Origin: Poa pratensis
Taxonomy: Eukaryota > Streptophyta > Magnoliopsida > Poales > Poaceae
Direction of reading: 5' to 3'
Assembly: GCA_947311845.1 (NCBI GenBank)
Contig: CAMZMU010000107.1
Coordinates: forward strand, 41,359,172 to 41,423,171
DNA length: 64,000 nt
The notes under the pieces were generated by a model that had not been told where the DNA came from, did no database searches, and saw only the letters and a program-made list of their open reading frames with translations. A program made the translations under genes and the position numbers. Positions 24,606 to 35,948 of the stretch are shown in pieces. Within the stretch, counting starts at the first letter, position 1. Each line of letters opens with the position of its first letter.

Positions 24606-25109
24606 TTTTTTTTTTTTTTTGCGGGTACAAGGGCTGAATACAAGTTCAGCAATTACAGAAAGGTCCCCAGAAAGATCAAAATTACAGTCCAAACCTTACT
24701 GCAACTCGACTCCGTCTTCGTCCTTGGCGCCGTCGGTGGCGCGCCGCCGCTCCTACTCTCCTTGACGCCTTGGAACGAGAGCATCCCCGAGCGGACGGGA
24801 AGTCGCCGATCGCCGGCCACAGAGGACCTACACCAGCGGACGTCGTCGTCGTCGAACTGAACTCCACCAGCCACCTGCACAGACATCGTCGACGCCGGAT
24901 CCGCCGTCCCGCGGCATCCGACGAAGGGGAAACCGCGCACGGCAACTCCGCAGAGCTGCGAGCGCGGGTGCGGCGGAAGATCAGCGCCAGAGCTCCGTGG
25001 AGCGCCGCCGCCGAAGAGGAAGACCTCCACCTGCAAAAGCACCACCGGCCCCGCCTCCTCCTCCATGGCGACACCGGCAGAAACCCAACTCACACCTACA
25101 TACATATGC
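24606..25109 (-). mobile_element. Retroposed insertion with poly(A) tail and 20-bp TSD
   Basis: A ~504-bp GC-rich block has a poly-T run at its left end (a poly(A) tail on the minus strand) and an exact 20-bp duplication, ACATATGGATGATCATATCT, at 24586-24605 and 25110-25129. Duplicate loci at about 29088 and 35788 have the equivalent site uninterrupted. These are the marks of LINE-driven target-primed insertion. The minus strand has a 160-codon open frame ending at 24653, but I recognise no domain and no tRNA-type A/B boxes. It is therefore a SINE of unknown type or a processed copy of a host transcript. Confidence 0.85.
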
Positions 25110-25247
25110 ACATATGGATGATCATATCTATCCACCGGTTCTTAACGGTAGCTCTGTGGTAGCATGGATGTCACTGCTGCTCCTCCTGGCATCAACAATA
25201 TTTGGTAAACATTTTCTTCTCCCGCAGCTGAAGAAAAATAATTTTGA

Positions 25248-25835
25248 TCAGATCACCGAACAAATAGGTACACAAATAAAGACTCGTACTAATAATATTT
25301 GAAGAGAAAAATTACTTACGTCGGTGTTGTGGCCGCACTTCTTCTTGCGGCATTTGGTAGATCTTGGAGGAAGGCGTGCATAGCACCTAGATATAAATCA
25401 ATGGCGTAAGTATGATATGTCAGACCGAAATACATGGAAAAATTCTAGAACGACTGTACATAGATACATATAATCATGTGTGTTAGTGTGTATATGCAAT
25501 ACGTACTTGCGGCAGATCATCTTGTCCTTGATGGAGCGGAGCGCAAGCGCTATGAGGCTGGGCTCGATCCATGTGTGGCAATAGTGGTGCCTGTGCCTGC
25601 CGCCGCGGAGGCCGAGCGCGAGGTGCAGCGTCGACTCGTTGGAGATACCGTAGTCGGCCAGCGTTCGGCCGTCCTCCTCCTCGTCGAGCTGCTTCCCGGC
25701 GTAGACGAGAGACGGCAGCTGATCGTCGACGTCGGAGGTGCCCTGGATCTGGGCCCTGACGCTGCTGAGGGTGTCGGTGCTCTCGACCTGGAGCGTGAGC
25801 GTCTCCCCGGTGATGGTCTGGACGAAGATCTGCAT
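25248..25835 (-). CDS. Diverged ubiquitin-60S ribosomal L40-like fusion, copy 1
   Basis: Resembles plant UBI-RPL40 fusions: ubiquitin followed by the zinc-binding ribosomal protein eL40. Exon 1 25835-25507 and exon 2 25386-25248 (or to a GT site at 25319) are joined across a 120-nt intron; the total is 155 residues if exon 2 reads to the TGA at 25248-25250. The ubiquitin part starts [20 protein letters not shown] and ends [10 protein letters not shown]. It is strongly diverged: Gln at K6, Glu at K11, loss of K27/K29/K63 equivalents, only the K48-type AGKQL lysine left, and Arg72 replaced by Gly. An 11-residue His/Tyr-rich spacer follows the diglycine. The tail [21 protein letters not shown] plus [13 protein letters not shown] keeps all four L40 cysteines, but the Lys-rich end (LRPKKKIK type) is missing. 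A TATA-like TTATATATG lies about 65-70 bp upstream of the ATG on the minus strand. Confidence 0.8.
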
Positions 25836-26049
25836 AGTAAATGCGTCGTGGGTGGCGTGCCGTGTGTTTGGGTGAGCGCAGCGCTGCGGAGGTGCACATA
25901 TATAAGAGCGAACGATCGGAGGAAACGGCCGGAAACGCGGTGGCTACGATACCGAATAGGCCACGGTAAGGGGAGTAGTGATCGCCACGGAAACGGTGTT
26001 CGGCATGCATTTGGAAATTCTTTTTTCAGATTCCATCGATTCGCTGGTG

Positions 26050-27300
26050 GAGGAGGAATTATGACATAATAAATCCCGTAATACACTCCGGCTCGTGGAG
26101 CGTTCTCCGATCTCTCCGCAAAGCTCCACGCGGTGGCGCTCGCCGTCCAGCCGCAGGGCTGCTCCTCACCCATCTCGCCGATCTCGGTGCGCCTTTGCGG
26201 TGCATACCTACGGCGGATTCCTCTGCCCCTCCGCGCTTTACGGCCCATACCACGAAGGCTCATGCGGTGTGCTATCTCGAGCTGCTGCTCCTCAGCCCAA
26301 TCCCCACTGGAGCAGCTCCGCGCAGCCCGGCGTACGAGTTGTGCTTGAGTGCCCTGTTGCTTCTCCGTCGAAGGCCTCGCTGCCATGAACGATGGCGCCC
26401 AGGACGAAAACCACAGGGATGAGGAGCTTGAAGGCGACGAACAGGTCGAGTCTCCAACCGGCGAGAAGCTTTGCGAAGAAGACGATATGGGATGAACGTT
26501 GATGAATGTAATGGCTGCTCCGGCAAGAATCATGCCGCAGAAGTACGGCAGACATCTGCTGCGAGCCGGCGCCACGGCGACGTCCTGATCGGCCGTAACG
26601 ACGCCCTCTGAACGAACGAATGTTTCTCTGCCCTTTTAACCGAACAAGAGTTTCGTCAAGTAGCGACTCCGGTGATGAGCAGCCACTGCCTCGTCGGCCG
26701 TGTCGTCCGTGACGGCCGCCCGCCGCCCAAGCATACTCCATCGCTCTGAACCTTCCAGGAGAGGACGAGCTAGCTGGCTCGAGTTGCGCCAGCGGCAAAG
26801 CGCGCCGCGCTCTCCGGCTCGAAGACGAGAAAACATGAACATATGGTGCCATATTCGGTATTTACCCGTATAAGGTATTAGGTATTCGGTATTCGGTATT
26901 GTAGAGAGGGGAAAGTCAGCTTTGTATTTACCCGTATTGGGTATTCCCAACTTTTTGGTAAGCGAAAAGTACGCGCGCACGAAAAATTGCATCGAACCGG
27001 CCGATGGACAGCACGGGCTGCATTGAGACTTTTAGGCCATGCATGCTATTTAGGATTTGAACTGTAACTTGAATTTGACCCCAGAAATGTTCCCTCTCAG
27101 TTTCAATTAATGTGAATTCAGGCAAAATAATCTCAGTATAACCAATATGTACCCTATAAGAACATCTCCAACAAAGTGCCTAAAAATGATTTAGGGAGAA
27201 GGTTTAGAGATTTAAAATTACTCGTGGTGTCCCTAAACAAGTTCCCTAAATGTCCTCTCCTTTCACACCTCAAATTCATTTGCCTGAATATTTACATTGT
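26050..27300. other. Upstream flank of ubiquitin-like copy 1; no confident gene
   Basis: GC-rich 26.05-26.85 kb has long overlapping frames on both strands but no motif I can name. One minus-strand frame has a hydrophobic stretch (FVAFKLLIPVVFVLGAIV), which could be a captured gene fragment. At 26850-26960 are short GGTATT(C/T)GGTATT repeats and two GTATTTACCCGTAT boxes. From about 27000 the sequence matches 34130-34300, and GAACATCTCCAACA near 27172 is the end of a TIR-type element also seen at 34274. Confidence 0.35.
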
Positions 27301-29221
27301 GCCTGCGTCCTCCCTTGGTTATGCTGTTTCATAATCTATTAGTTGAAAGAAGCAAATTATAAACATAAGTCACATCATTCAACTCCATCACCAACAAGGC
27401 TACAAATTTGGGAGGCTGAAGGGTTATATTTTGTTGTCATATATAACCAGTAATATAGCTTTAATTTATGTTGCTGAGCTGACCTTGAGTTTGTACGCAT
27501 TGGCTGTTCATAATGCTGCTATTAGCGGAAATTCATTTTGGTTCCTGAGCTCAAGTGCTCCCTCTATTTTAAAAAAATACAAAAATATATTTATATATTC
27601 GAAAAAAATCTGGGATTTTTTTTATGTTGTCAATGATGTACCCGCAAACGACGTGCAAAATCTCGGTTTGAAATACTTTATATTCTGAGCTACTTAATAA
27701 TGAAAAAATGTTGTAGTCTCAAAGACAACTAGGGCAATCCGATATTAGTTATATTACATGTTGAATCACTGTTCTTGTTAAGCCATACGTGTTTGCTCTG
27801 GAAATAACAAGACTATCCTGGTGCAGAATATCCTTCTTTTGCATTCCAGTTCATACAAGCCATGCTGTTTAATTAATCTGTTACCAAATGGTTTAATTCT
27901 ATTTCTGCATCCACATTTCAGCCACGAAAGTGATGTGCATATTATTGGAAGACATTGGTATTTTAATTTGTTCCAAATTTGATCATCAAGTAGTACATCC
28001 ACTGGAAGATTGTGTGATGCGCTAATCAGATTGGAACCTTAGGAGCTACTGAAAATCTGGTTGTTGGTACCAACATTTCTATACATAATAGTTTGTGGTG
28101 ATGCTCAAAACATCGAGATTAAACCACACCATGCTCGTGACCAACATGAAAGAGTAAGCTGAAGAGTGGAGTCTAGCAGGCGCAAAGGTTTTACGGAAAC
28201 TCATGTTTAACCTCCATGAACTAGTTGCAATACTTGTCTTGTACTATTAGTTTTCTCTCTCTCTCTTTTCCGTTTGATTCCGAGGGTTTTTACCTCGGGC
28301 GACGCATGCAATTTTCCATCTGCTAAATCAATGAAATGCTAACGTTTGCTGGATCTCTAACAAAAACATCGAGATTGATGTTTACTTGTAGTTGATCAGT
28401 CTAGTTGATATAGTCTAGTACGACCATCCTTTTCTCCCTCGGCAGGGGTTTTGGCACACCCACTAGAAGAGAAACAATTATTCTGTCTTAATTATAAGAA
28501 AAGTTGGGGCATATAACATTCGAAATGACTCACTAGTAAGGAAAACCCGATGAAACACCACGACTACGCAGACACACTACCTAGCTAAACTAGTTTCGTA
28601 GTGCCACAAAACACATAAGAAAATCAATAAAATTGTCTAGCTAAACTAGGTCTGCCACAAGACAAAGAAACACACAACAATTAAGAATCAATACAATTAT
28701 CATGTCCGAGATCACTGGTGCAGCGAGAGTCTCTAGAGAAGACGGAACCCATAGGGGGAGTGTCTGACCCTCTCCCAGTACATGAAGATGATGACTCGCA
28801 CCTTCCTCTTGACCAACGATACTCTACCGGCCACACCTAAAACAGCCAACAACTCTTTCAAAAGTCAAAGACACGCCTGTAAAAGGATGCTGGAAAGGAC
28901 TTACGTGACAAATAAGCAATGCGTCATAATTTATGAAGTCATGTTGAGTAGAACAAACTGCCACAATACATTTTTACAGTGTCTCGTCGGAATGCTAGAT
29001 ATTAGAAAAACTGCAATTGTACATCGGTATTATGAGACTTTGTATGTATGTCAGGCAAGAGATGTGGATCACTGGTGTAGACGAAACATATAAATGGTCA
29101 TATCTGTCCACCGGTCCTTGACGGTAGCTCCGTGGTAGCATGGATGTCACTGCTGCTCCTGGTATCAGCAATATCGGTAAAACATTTTCTTCTTCCTTAG
29201 CTGAAGAAAAGAAAAATTTCA

Positions 29222-32180
29222 TCAGATCACAGAACAAATACGTACAACGCGACAAATAAAGACTCGTACTAATATTTCAAGAGAGAAAATTACGTCGTTG
29301 CTGTGGCCGCACTTCTTCTTTCGGCAGTTTGTAGATCTCGGAGGAAGGCGCGCATAGCACCTATATATAAACCAATGGCGTAGGTATGATATGCCAGACC
29401 AGTGGCGGAGCGTGACCAAAAGCAGAGCGGGGGCAAAATTTAACTCTTGACCGCTAATTCTGTTGCAATTTCAAGATCCATTGATAAAACAACAAATGAT
29501 TTTCAAGCTTGAAAATGCGCTTTATTTATCTCCACTACTAATAAACAAGCAAACTTAGCAGGAAAATCAAATCTTGACCATCCATGTAAGCTCATCAAAC
29601 GGTTCAGAATCATTTGTTCTCCCCATCCCTCTTCAATTACCCTCACATTACGCCTGCCATATATACACAACATTAATTGCTCTCACATCACGCCTGCCAT
29701 ATATATCTTCACTACTAATAAACAAGCAAACTTGGCAGGAAAATCAAATCTTGACCATCCATGTAAGCTCATCAAACGGCTCAAAATCATTTGTTCTCCC
29801 CACCCCTCTTCAATTACCCTCACATTACGTTTGCCATATATACACAACATTAATTGCTCTCACATCACGCCTGCCATATATACGCATATAAAAATAAACT
29901 GCCCGCTTGATTGACTCCGAAATTATGGGGGAAAACAATCGCTCTTGTTCATATGAGTCGATCAGACGAATAAAAACACCCTGTTCTCCCTCCCGGTTTT
30001 CACGCGCTCCTTCCAACCTAGCCCTGCACTGGCTTGCTGGGACGACGGACGATCAGGACGTCACCAAAAATCCCCTAACGCCGCCGTGCACGACGGCGAC
30101 CGGGAAAGATTGATCTCGCCGAGATCGGCACTGAGCTGGACAAATACTTCCTCGAGGCAGCCAGCGTACGCACCAGCGTAGCTGCGTGCATGAGAGGCCC
30201 TGATCTACGATACGCCGTCCGCCCGCCCACGCGTATCACCTCGCTTAGCAAATTCTAAAAACGTGCGAGTAACTACATCTTCTGCAGGTCAAGTATGCTT
30301 GAGTTGGGGAGGAGTAGAACGGCTTACAGATGACGGGCCTGAATCTGATGGAAAGACACAGGCCATTTGAGCCATCAACATCTGGGATGACGCAGGTACA
30401 TAGTACATATACATGCACTAAATTGGAATTGCTTTGGTTCAATGGAGTCCTGAATGTTTCGTGTTTTCTAGTGGAATTAACTAATGCAAGAGACACTCAG
30501 TCCGTCACCAACACGTCCCGATCCGTGAAGGTCGGTCGTGCCGATCTTGTTCATGTTCGATCTAACTGGTCAGCGCACGCTCACAACATTCCAGACTGAG
30601 AGAACTCATTCTGATTTTTGTTGGATTTTTTGTCACTAGGTGCTTATTGCTGTAGTTAATTAGATCACTACGGTACTATAGGTCGGAGTGCAAGGAAATA
30701 GAATAAGGTTGGTACATTGCTGTATTTTTCTTCAGTCACTTGGATTTCATTCCAATGTTAGCTTCCTCCGAAATTTTAGGCGTATTTTTTTATAGGTGTC
30801 CTAGCTGAATAACAAACATTGTTCTTGGATCTTCGTATTGTACTGAACATAGGTTTTTCTTTTAAAACTTCTGGCAGGCAGGAGACAGCTATTTCAATCC
30901 TAATCGATGAATTTTGATGACTTCACTCAGCTTTCTTCGAGATGAAGTTGACCATTGTTAATGAGGTACTACATTTTATAACAGTTTCTTGGATTACTAT
31001 GGTTGGTGAACATAATTTCGCAATCGTCCAAAAAAAATATGCATAATGTTTGGATGTTGAGATAGCACCACAGAGTTAGAACCACATTTCGAACATCTTT
31101 TAGATGTAGAATCGACACCCATTATAGGCACGAAGTAAAGAGAAAATGCAGGAATCGGTACCAATTTAGGTTAACTAGGAATCGTGCGTTGCACGTGCAA
31201 ACCTACTAGTTTATTTAAGTAGGAATTGACATAGCAAGTAAAATTGTTTTTTTTTATTTTGCTCAAGATCCATCAACGTCCAGCATTGATTTCTCGATTT
31301 ACATAAGGTGGCATAGTAAGCAACTTATGTTTCGATTTGTAACAACAAGAGGAGCAAGGTAAAAAGAATCGGTCAATCGAGGAAAAAACACCCAAAATCA
31401 GTCGATCACCACGGAAAAAACCCTGTTATCCAACGATGGCCCTCAAGGAAAAAACATCTACAATCCTGGATCACCAAGGTAAAAAGAAACTAAGGATTTT
31501 TGGGCTCAGCTCAGCTGGCCCATCTCTTCACGCAACCACCTAGCATGTTCCTGAGCGCACATCGCCACCCAATGAGCCGAAGGCCTCTTTCTCGTATGTC
31601 CCTGAGTGATCGATTGGCATGTACGAAACAAAATTAAGATGGCCGATGTAGAGCAGAGCATGCGTAGAAAAGCATTTGTACGCTTTGAAGGGGGGAGGGG
31701 GTCGTAGCCCACTTTCGCCTCCAAGGCGCTCCGCCTATGTGCCAGACCGAAATATATGGGGAAAAAATGTAGCATGTATATATACTATAGATAGATACTC
31801 CGTATTAGATAGTGGTGTGTGTTAGTGTGTATATGCTGTACGTACTTGCGGCAGATCATCTTGTCCTTGATGTAGCTGAGCGCAAGCGTTATGCGGCTGG
31901 GCTCGATGCCATGCATGTGGCAATAGTAGAGTCGTCTGCCGCCGCGGAGGCCGAGCGCGAGGTGCAGCGTCGACTCGTTGGAGATGCCGTAGTCGGCCAG
32001 CGTTTGGCCGTCCTCCTCGTCGAGCTGCTTCCCGGCGTAGACGAGAGACGGCAGCTGATCGTCGGCGTCGGAGGTGCCTTGCTTGTCCTGGATCTGGGAC
32101 CTGACGCTGCTGACGGTGTCGGTGCTCTCGACGTCGAGCGTCAGAGTCTGCCCGGTGACGGTCTTGACGAAGATCTGCAT
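29222..32180 (-). CDS. Diverged ubiquitin-60S ribosomal L40-like fusion, copy 2
   Basis: Paralogue of the gene at 25248-25835. Exon 1 is 32180-31846 and exon 2 is 29360-29222, 157 residues if exon 2 reads to the TGA at 29222-29224. The intron is about 2.5 kb because a transposon sits in it; without it the intron would be about 140 nt. The ubiquitin part (81 residues; five more than canonical, mostly around [14 protein letters not shown]) keeps K6, K33 and the K48-type lysine but has Gln at K11, Arg at K27, and no K29 or K63. Arg72 is Gly; the terminal LRGG is kept. A spacer [10 protein letters not shown] precedes [21 protein letters not shown] and [20 protein letters not shown] with all four zinc ligands. 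The splice sites are the same as copy 1 (CGCAA/GTACG donor, TATAG/G acceptor). The copy is intact at sequence level; whether the long intron is still spliced is unknown. Confidence 0.75.
29529..29890. repeat. Two tandem ~178-bp repeats at the Helitron 5' end
   Basis: Copies begin near 29529 and 29707, each with CACTACTAATAAACAAGCAA, ATCTTGACCATCCATGTAAG, CATTTGTTCTCCCCA and two GCCTGCCATATATA boxes. Because each copy starts with the Helitron terminus, the 5' end itself has been duplicated. Confidence 0.85.
29529..31209 (+). mobile_element. Helitron nested in the hAT-like element
   Basis: Starts TCTCCACTACTAATAAACAA after an A and ends with a CGTGC-GTT-GCACG hairpin (31183-31195), then AACCTACTAG followed by T. 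This is the A/TC...CTAG/T insertion pattern of Helitrons. The 5' end is tandemly doubled (see 29529-29890). No RepHel helicase is present, so it is non-autonomous. A GC-rich patch at 30000-30240 may be captured host sequence, but I cannot identify it. Confidence 0.75.
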
Positions 32181-33049
32181 CGTAAGTACGTCGTGGGTGC
32201 CGTGCGTGTGGTGGCCGGGTTGAGCGCTGCAGACGTACATATATAGCAATCCATCGATCGATCGGAGGAAACACAAACGCGGTCACTACGAAATTGACTA
32301 GGCCACGGTAGCGTGATCGTCACGGATGAAAAGCTGACTGTTTTGGAATCCAATTCGGAACCGGTGTTTGTCATGCCTTACGCAGCTTAATTTACCTATT
32401 TGGAACTTCTTTTTTATTTTCCGTCTGGAACCTTTGATTCCCAGGTAAATTAAAGTTACCTTTTATTTGGACCTTTTATTTTGTGAGATATTTTTTTATT
32501 TTGCAGGACGTATGAATTTATGTTTTTGTGTGAGATATTTTTTTGTGTCGTTTGTGCTAAACTAGTTGGAATGTACGTGCAACGCACGTTTTAACAATTA
32601 AAGGTATAGTTTATAAGTAGGAAAAATTTCAGACTCTATGTGCTCTATGCGGATTTCTTCTTTTTAAATTTTATATTGCAAACATAATCATGCATATATA
32701 AGCGGCAATGAAGACATGCTCTTTTGATGGCATCTCGGCACAAGTTTTGTCATATCTTCAATGTTACACACGTATCCTTGAACATATCCTTGCGGCGGCA
32801 CCGCCTTGAGCATTATCAACTACATCATTGCTTCTCACACATGTATACAAAGAAGTAACAGAAAAAAAATCTTCAGTGCACTGCCTAGCATGGCCAGTTT
32901 CAGATTGGCACTCAAGGCCCAGGTTGTGACAGTGTGTTGCTCTTGGTTCTGAGGCTATCTACGGACGAACACGGTCCTTGAAGCCCCAGTGGCGTTGAAG
33001 GCCGGCGTGGCCTACCTCAAAGGCAACCGCCTCACCGGCTGCGTGTCTA

Positions 33050-33215
33050 GCTGGCTCGGCGCTCGTTATGCTGAAGTTCGGACGGGACACGCTCACCGAC
33101 GCCATCCCGAGGGCTTGCCTGCCTGGCTCGACATTCGTCATGCTGAAGCTCAGACAAAACATGCTAGCTCAAGGTGCCCTCCTGACTTGGCGCTGGTCAT
33201 GCTGAAGCTCGGGAA
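33050..33215. repeat. Three imperfect ~60-bp repeats
   Basis: Each has (T/G)CGT(C/T)ATGCTGAAG(C/T)TC preceded by a CTGGCTCG- or CTTGGCG-type lead. They lie inside the Helitron. Confidence 0.6.
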
Positions 33216-33515
33216 ACACGTGATTCTAAGAATTGAACTAATGTTTCTCCAATACTATATCTCATCAATTTCGTTAGACATTCTTGACAAACAAAAAACA
33301 TATACAAAAGGTCATGTAGAAAGGTTCTAATTAATTACGGAGTAGTACATTACATCATAAACTTCCGAAAGAACTAATTTTGCTTTTTGTACTTCTGTAC
33401 AAATAATACACACATTCATCTTACTCTTTATGTCTCGCCAACCATCCACCGTACCTACGTGGTTCCACCGATCGATGCCTGACGAGCACACGGCCGGAGT
33501 CGCAAGCTAGCTGGA

Positions 33516-33720
33516 TCACGTGATGAAGCCCATGACGTTGGGTGTGCAGGTGTTCTGGAGCCAGGTCATGCCGTCGATGAACACGCCCGCCGTGAAGTGC
33601 GTGGCCTCGGGCGCCTGTCCGATCTTGAGGCCGAGGTCACCCATCCACTCCGACCACCCCTCCAGCTTGATCAGGTCTCCGATTACCGATGGTGCTCTCC
33701 ATGACGATCGTCCTGGCGCA
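33516..33720 (-). pseudogene. Pectinesterase C-terminal fragment
   Basis: The minus strand reads ARTIVMESTIG, then after a frame change DLIKLEGWSEWMGDLGLK, then IGQAPEATHFTAGVFIDG and a C-terminus ending MGFIT and stop at 33516-33518. This is the last part of a plant pectin methylesterase (cell-wall homogalacturonan de-esterification). The TLYYGE...RVKWPG core that should follow LGLK is deleted, and upstream domains are absent. It is a transduplicated fragment inside a Helitron and is not functional. Confidence 0.75.
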
Positions 33721-34273
33721 CTCCTTCGACGGCCGGCCGAGGACATGCAGACAAGCCTTTCCCCAGTGCGTCTCCGCCCCGGTGATGGACACGGACATCC
33801 AGACATGCATACAGTCCTTTCCCCACGTAAAGGTCTAAAGTGGCATGTGTTACGTATCCTAGGAGGAGTCCAACTCTGCATTGCATACCCGTGGAGGCAA
33901 ACCTGATCGATTAGGGGTCTTTTGTGTATGTAGTTTTTATATCTTCCAATCTTCCGAAGCGTTATGTCTTAATCTCAGCCGTTATTTTCTCTCGATCTGG
34001 ATCAACGACTAAGATTTAATGTATCAACGCAGCACAACACAAGTTTGCTCTTTTAATAGTAGTATAGATAAAGTTGGAGTTTCTGTGTACGTTTTACTGG
34101 AGAGGGTTGTCTAGCTTTACTGCATTGAGACTCTCGGGCCGTGATATTTAGTCTTTCGACCGTAAATTGGCTTTGACAAGAGAAATTTTAGTCAGTGTGC
34201 GTCCAAGCAAAATAATGTCGACGCCTAAGAAAAGGAAATTATCTCAATATAACCAAATATGTATACCATATAC

Positions 34274-34984
34274 GAATATCTCCAACAGAGTGCTCAAATT
34301 TAAGGCCCTAAAAACGTTTTAGATAGCCCGCGCGCTGTCCTAGCATGTTTCGCCGCCTCCTTCCCCATCACCGTTCGCCTAGGGCGCCTCTCCCATGTGG
34401 AAGAGAGAAAAAGCAACATATCAGTACATGAAGAACCATGACTAGACAGAGGCCATAGGATCGCGACATGGATGACGTTGTCCTCGATGTCCGTATCCGG
34501 GCCAAAGCGATGCAGCTAGGACGGTAGGCGACCCGTGCTTGCCCAGGCAAAGACTACGTCCCCATAAAGGCAATGCAAACCACCATAGACCAACGAAGAA
34601 GGTCAGAACCACACCACCTAGGAGATCGACGCAGCGGCGATCAATCGCTAGAGCTATAGAAGAAGGGGGTTGTGCAGAGGCTAGCGGCCATCCAGGGCAG
34701 TTCCTTTGGTATGGTAAATCAGAGCGTGTCGGAGCAAAAAGGAATGGCCCTAGAGGTCGGTCCTGGGGTAATTTCCGATTTTACAGTTCGGATTCCCTTG
34801 CTTGCATAAAATTTGTGGAGGCGTTTTGGGACCTCTTAATCGCAAGGGATTGGGTGGTGAAAAGAGGGCGCCAAAAAACATTTCAGGGAGAGGGACTATG
34901 CTAAAGTGATTTTTTTAAAAAAAATTAAGGGGGTTGGCGGTTTTTAGGGATAGGGGAAATTAACGGGATCTTCTGGAGATGTTC
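34274..34984. mobile_element. TIR-type non-autonomous element
   Basis: The left end GAATATCTCCAACAGA and the reverse complement of the right end GAACATCTCCAGAAGA are similar, followed on both sides by a CCCTAAAAACG box. GAGCATCTCCAACAG-like ends are common in grass DNA elements. I could not define a clean target duplication. Internal short ORFs (34368-34904) have no recognisable domain. A related end is at about 27172. Confidence 0.45.
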
Positions 34985-35560
34985 TAATGTATCAAATATC
35001 TGTAAGACGGTCTCCAGTTATACCTTTGTCTAGCTAGCCAAGTTTAGTATATTCACCATGCAATTGTAAATAACTCTTTGTTACCTTTTATTTCCCACTT
35101 ATTTGTATACTGACAATAATTTTACATAACTATTATTATGTGTATATACACATACAGTTTCTGTTTATGTGGTTTTAAGTACTTCTGAAATTGAATGTGC
35201 TTGGTTTATAATCTAGGATATCTTGATATAAGTTTTATACATTTCAGATGGACACAAATGCTAATTTGCCAATAAGATGATAACAGAGTAATCCAGCCCG
35301 ATACACGCAGTGAGATGTAAATGACAGTTTCAGAGCTTCTCCTTGCATCGTGAGGACATATCTAGATCAGGTATTATTTTCTTGTATTTATTTTGTTTAA
35401 ATTGCTTATGTGGTGGTTCCTACCATGTTAGAGGAATAGCCAAATGATTTTTCATGTGCCAAGTACTAACCCAATTCGCCACCTGTTGAACCATAATTGT
35501 CCAGTGCTTTTAAGTACTTAATTGAATATGATGGTTTAACTGTTTGACTTGCTGGAAAGA
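34985..35560. other. AT-rich spacer, nothing recognised
   Basis: No open frame, repeat or element boundary that I can support. It separates the TIR-type element from the third ubiquitin-like unit. Confidence 0.3.
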
Positions 35561-35948
35561 ACTTAGTCGACAAAATAGGGACTGCATCAGAATTTGTGGA
35601 GTCATGTTGAGTAGAATAAACTGCAGCAGTACACTTTGGCAAAGTCCTCAGAATGCTAGATATTAAAAAAAATAGTGCAATAGTACATAGGCAATTTGAG
35701 ACGGCGCGACAAAGTGTCTCGCAAGGTGCTTCTAGTATATATGTATGGCCAACAAGAGATGCACATCATTGGTGCAGAGGCAGCATATGAATGATTATAT
35801 CTATCGGTCTTCATGGCAGACAGCATGGATTTTACTGTTTCCCTGATAAAGTTGCTTCATCATCGAAACGTTTTCTTCTTCCTCAGCTGAAAGCAAAACA
35901 AATTTCATCAGATCATATGTACGACCTTACTGGCAATACATACGTCTA

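Larger units (their letters stand above)
22740..25960. repeat. Segmental duplication unit 1 (ubiquitin-L40-like locus)
   Basis: Same order of sequence blocks as 27305-32380, with partial copies again at 35560-36330. Shared landmarks are CTCCCTTGGTTATGCTGTTTC (22740/27310), GTTGCTGAGCTGACCTTG, AGAAGACGGAACCC (24270/28738), GTCATGTTGAGTAGAA (24450/28938/35605), the gene itself, and TATA-side flanks. Unit 1 has about 150 bp (23112-23268) absent from unit 2. Confidence 0.85.
29401..31740. mobile_element. hAT-like non-autonomous element in the intron of copy 2
   Basis: Begins AGTGGCGGAGCG and ends CGCTCCGCCTATGT, which are inverted repeats over about ten bases. It is flanked by a perfect 8-bp duplication GCCAGACC (29393-29400 and 31741-31748), the hAT signature. 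The paralogous intron in copy 1 (about 25415) shows the uninterrupted site. No transposase frame was found. After removing the nested Helitron the element is about 660 bp. Confidence 0.85.
27305..32380. repeat. Segmental duplication unit 2 (ubiquitin-L40-like locus)
   Basis: Second copy of the unit at 22740-25960. It lacks the retroposon of unit 1 but is lengthened by a hAT-like element with a nested Helitron (29401-31740). Confidence 0.85.
32562..34068 (-). mobile_element. Helitron with captured pectinesterase fragment
   Basis: On the minus strand it starts TCTATACTACTATTAAAAG (34068, after A) and ends in an ACGTGC-GTT-GCACGT hairpin, then ACATTCCAACTAG followed by T (32562/32561). Non-autonomous, 1,507 bp. 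It carries a broken pectin methylesterase C-terminus (33516-33720) and three imperfect ~60-bp repeats (33050-33215). Confidence 0.8.

Noticed and set aside
24653..25135. 160-codon frame in the retroposon as a host gene
   Set aside because: Lies wholly in a poly(A)-tailed insertion absent from paralogous sites; no domain recognised, so not called as a gene.
25550..26575. 341-codon minus-strand frame overlapping ubiquitin-like copy 1
   Set aside because: Runs through the gene in another frame and its promoter; no domain, and the ubiquitin frame is clearly the real one.
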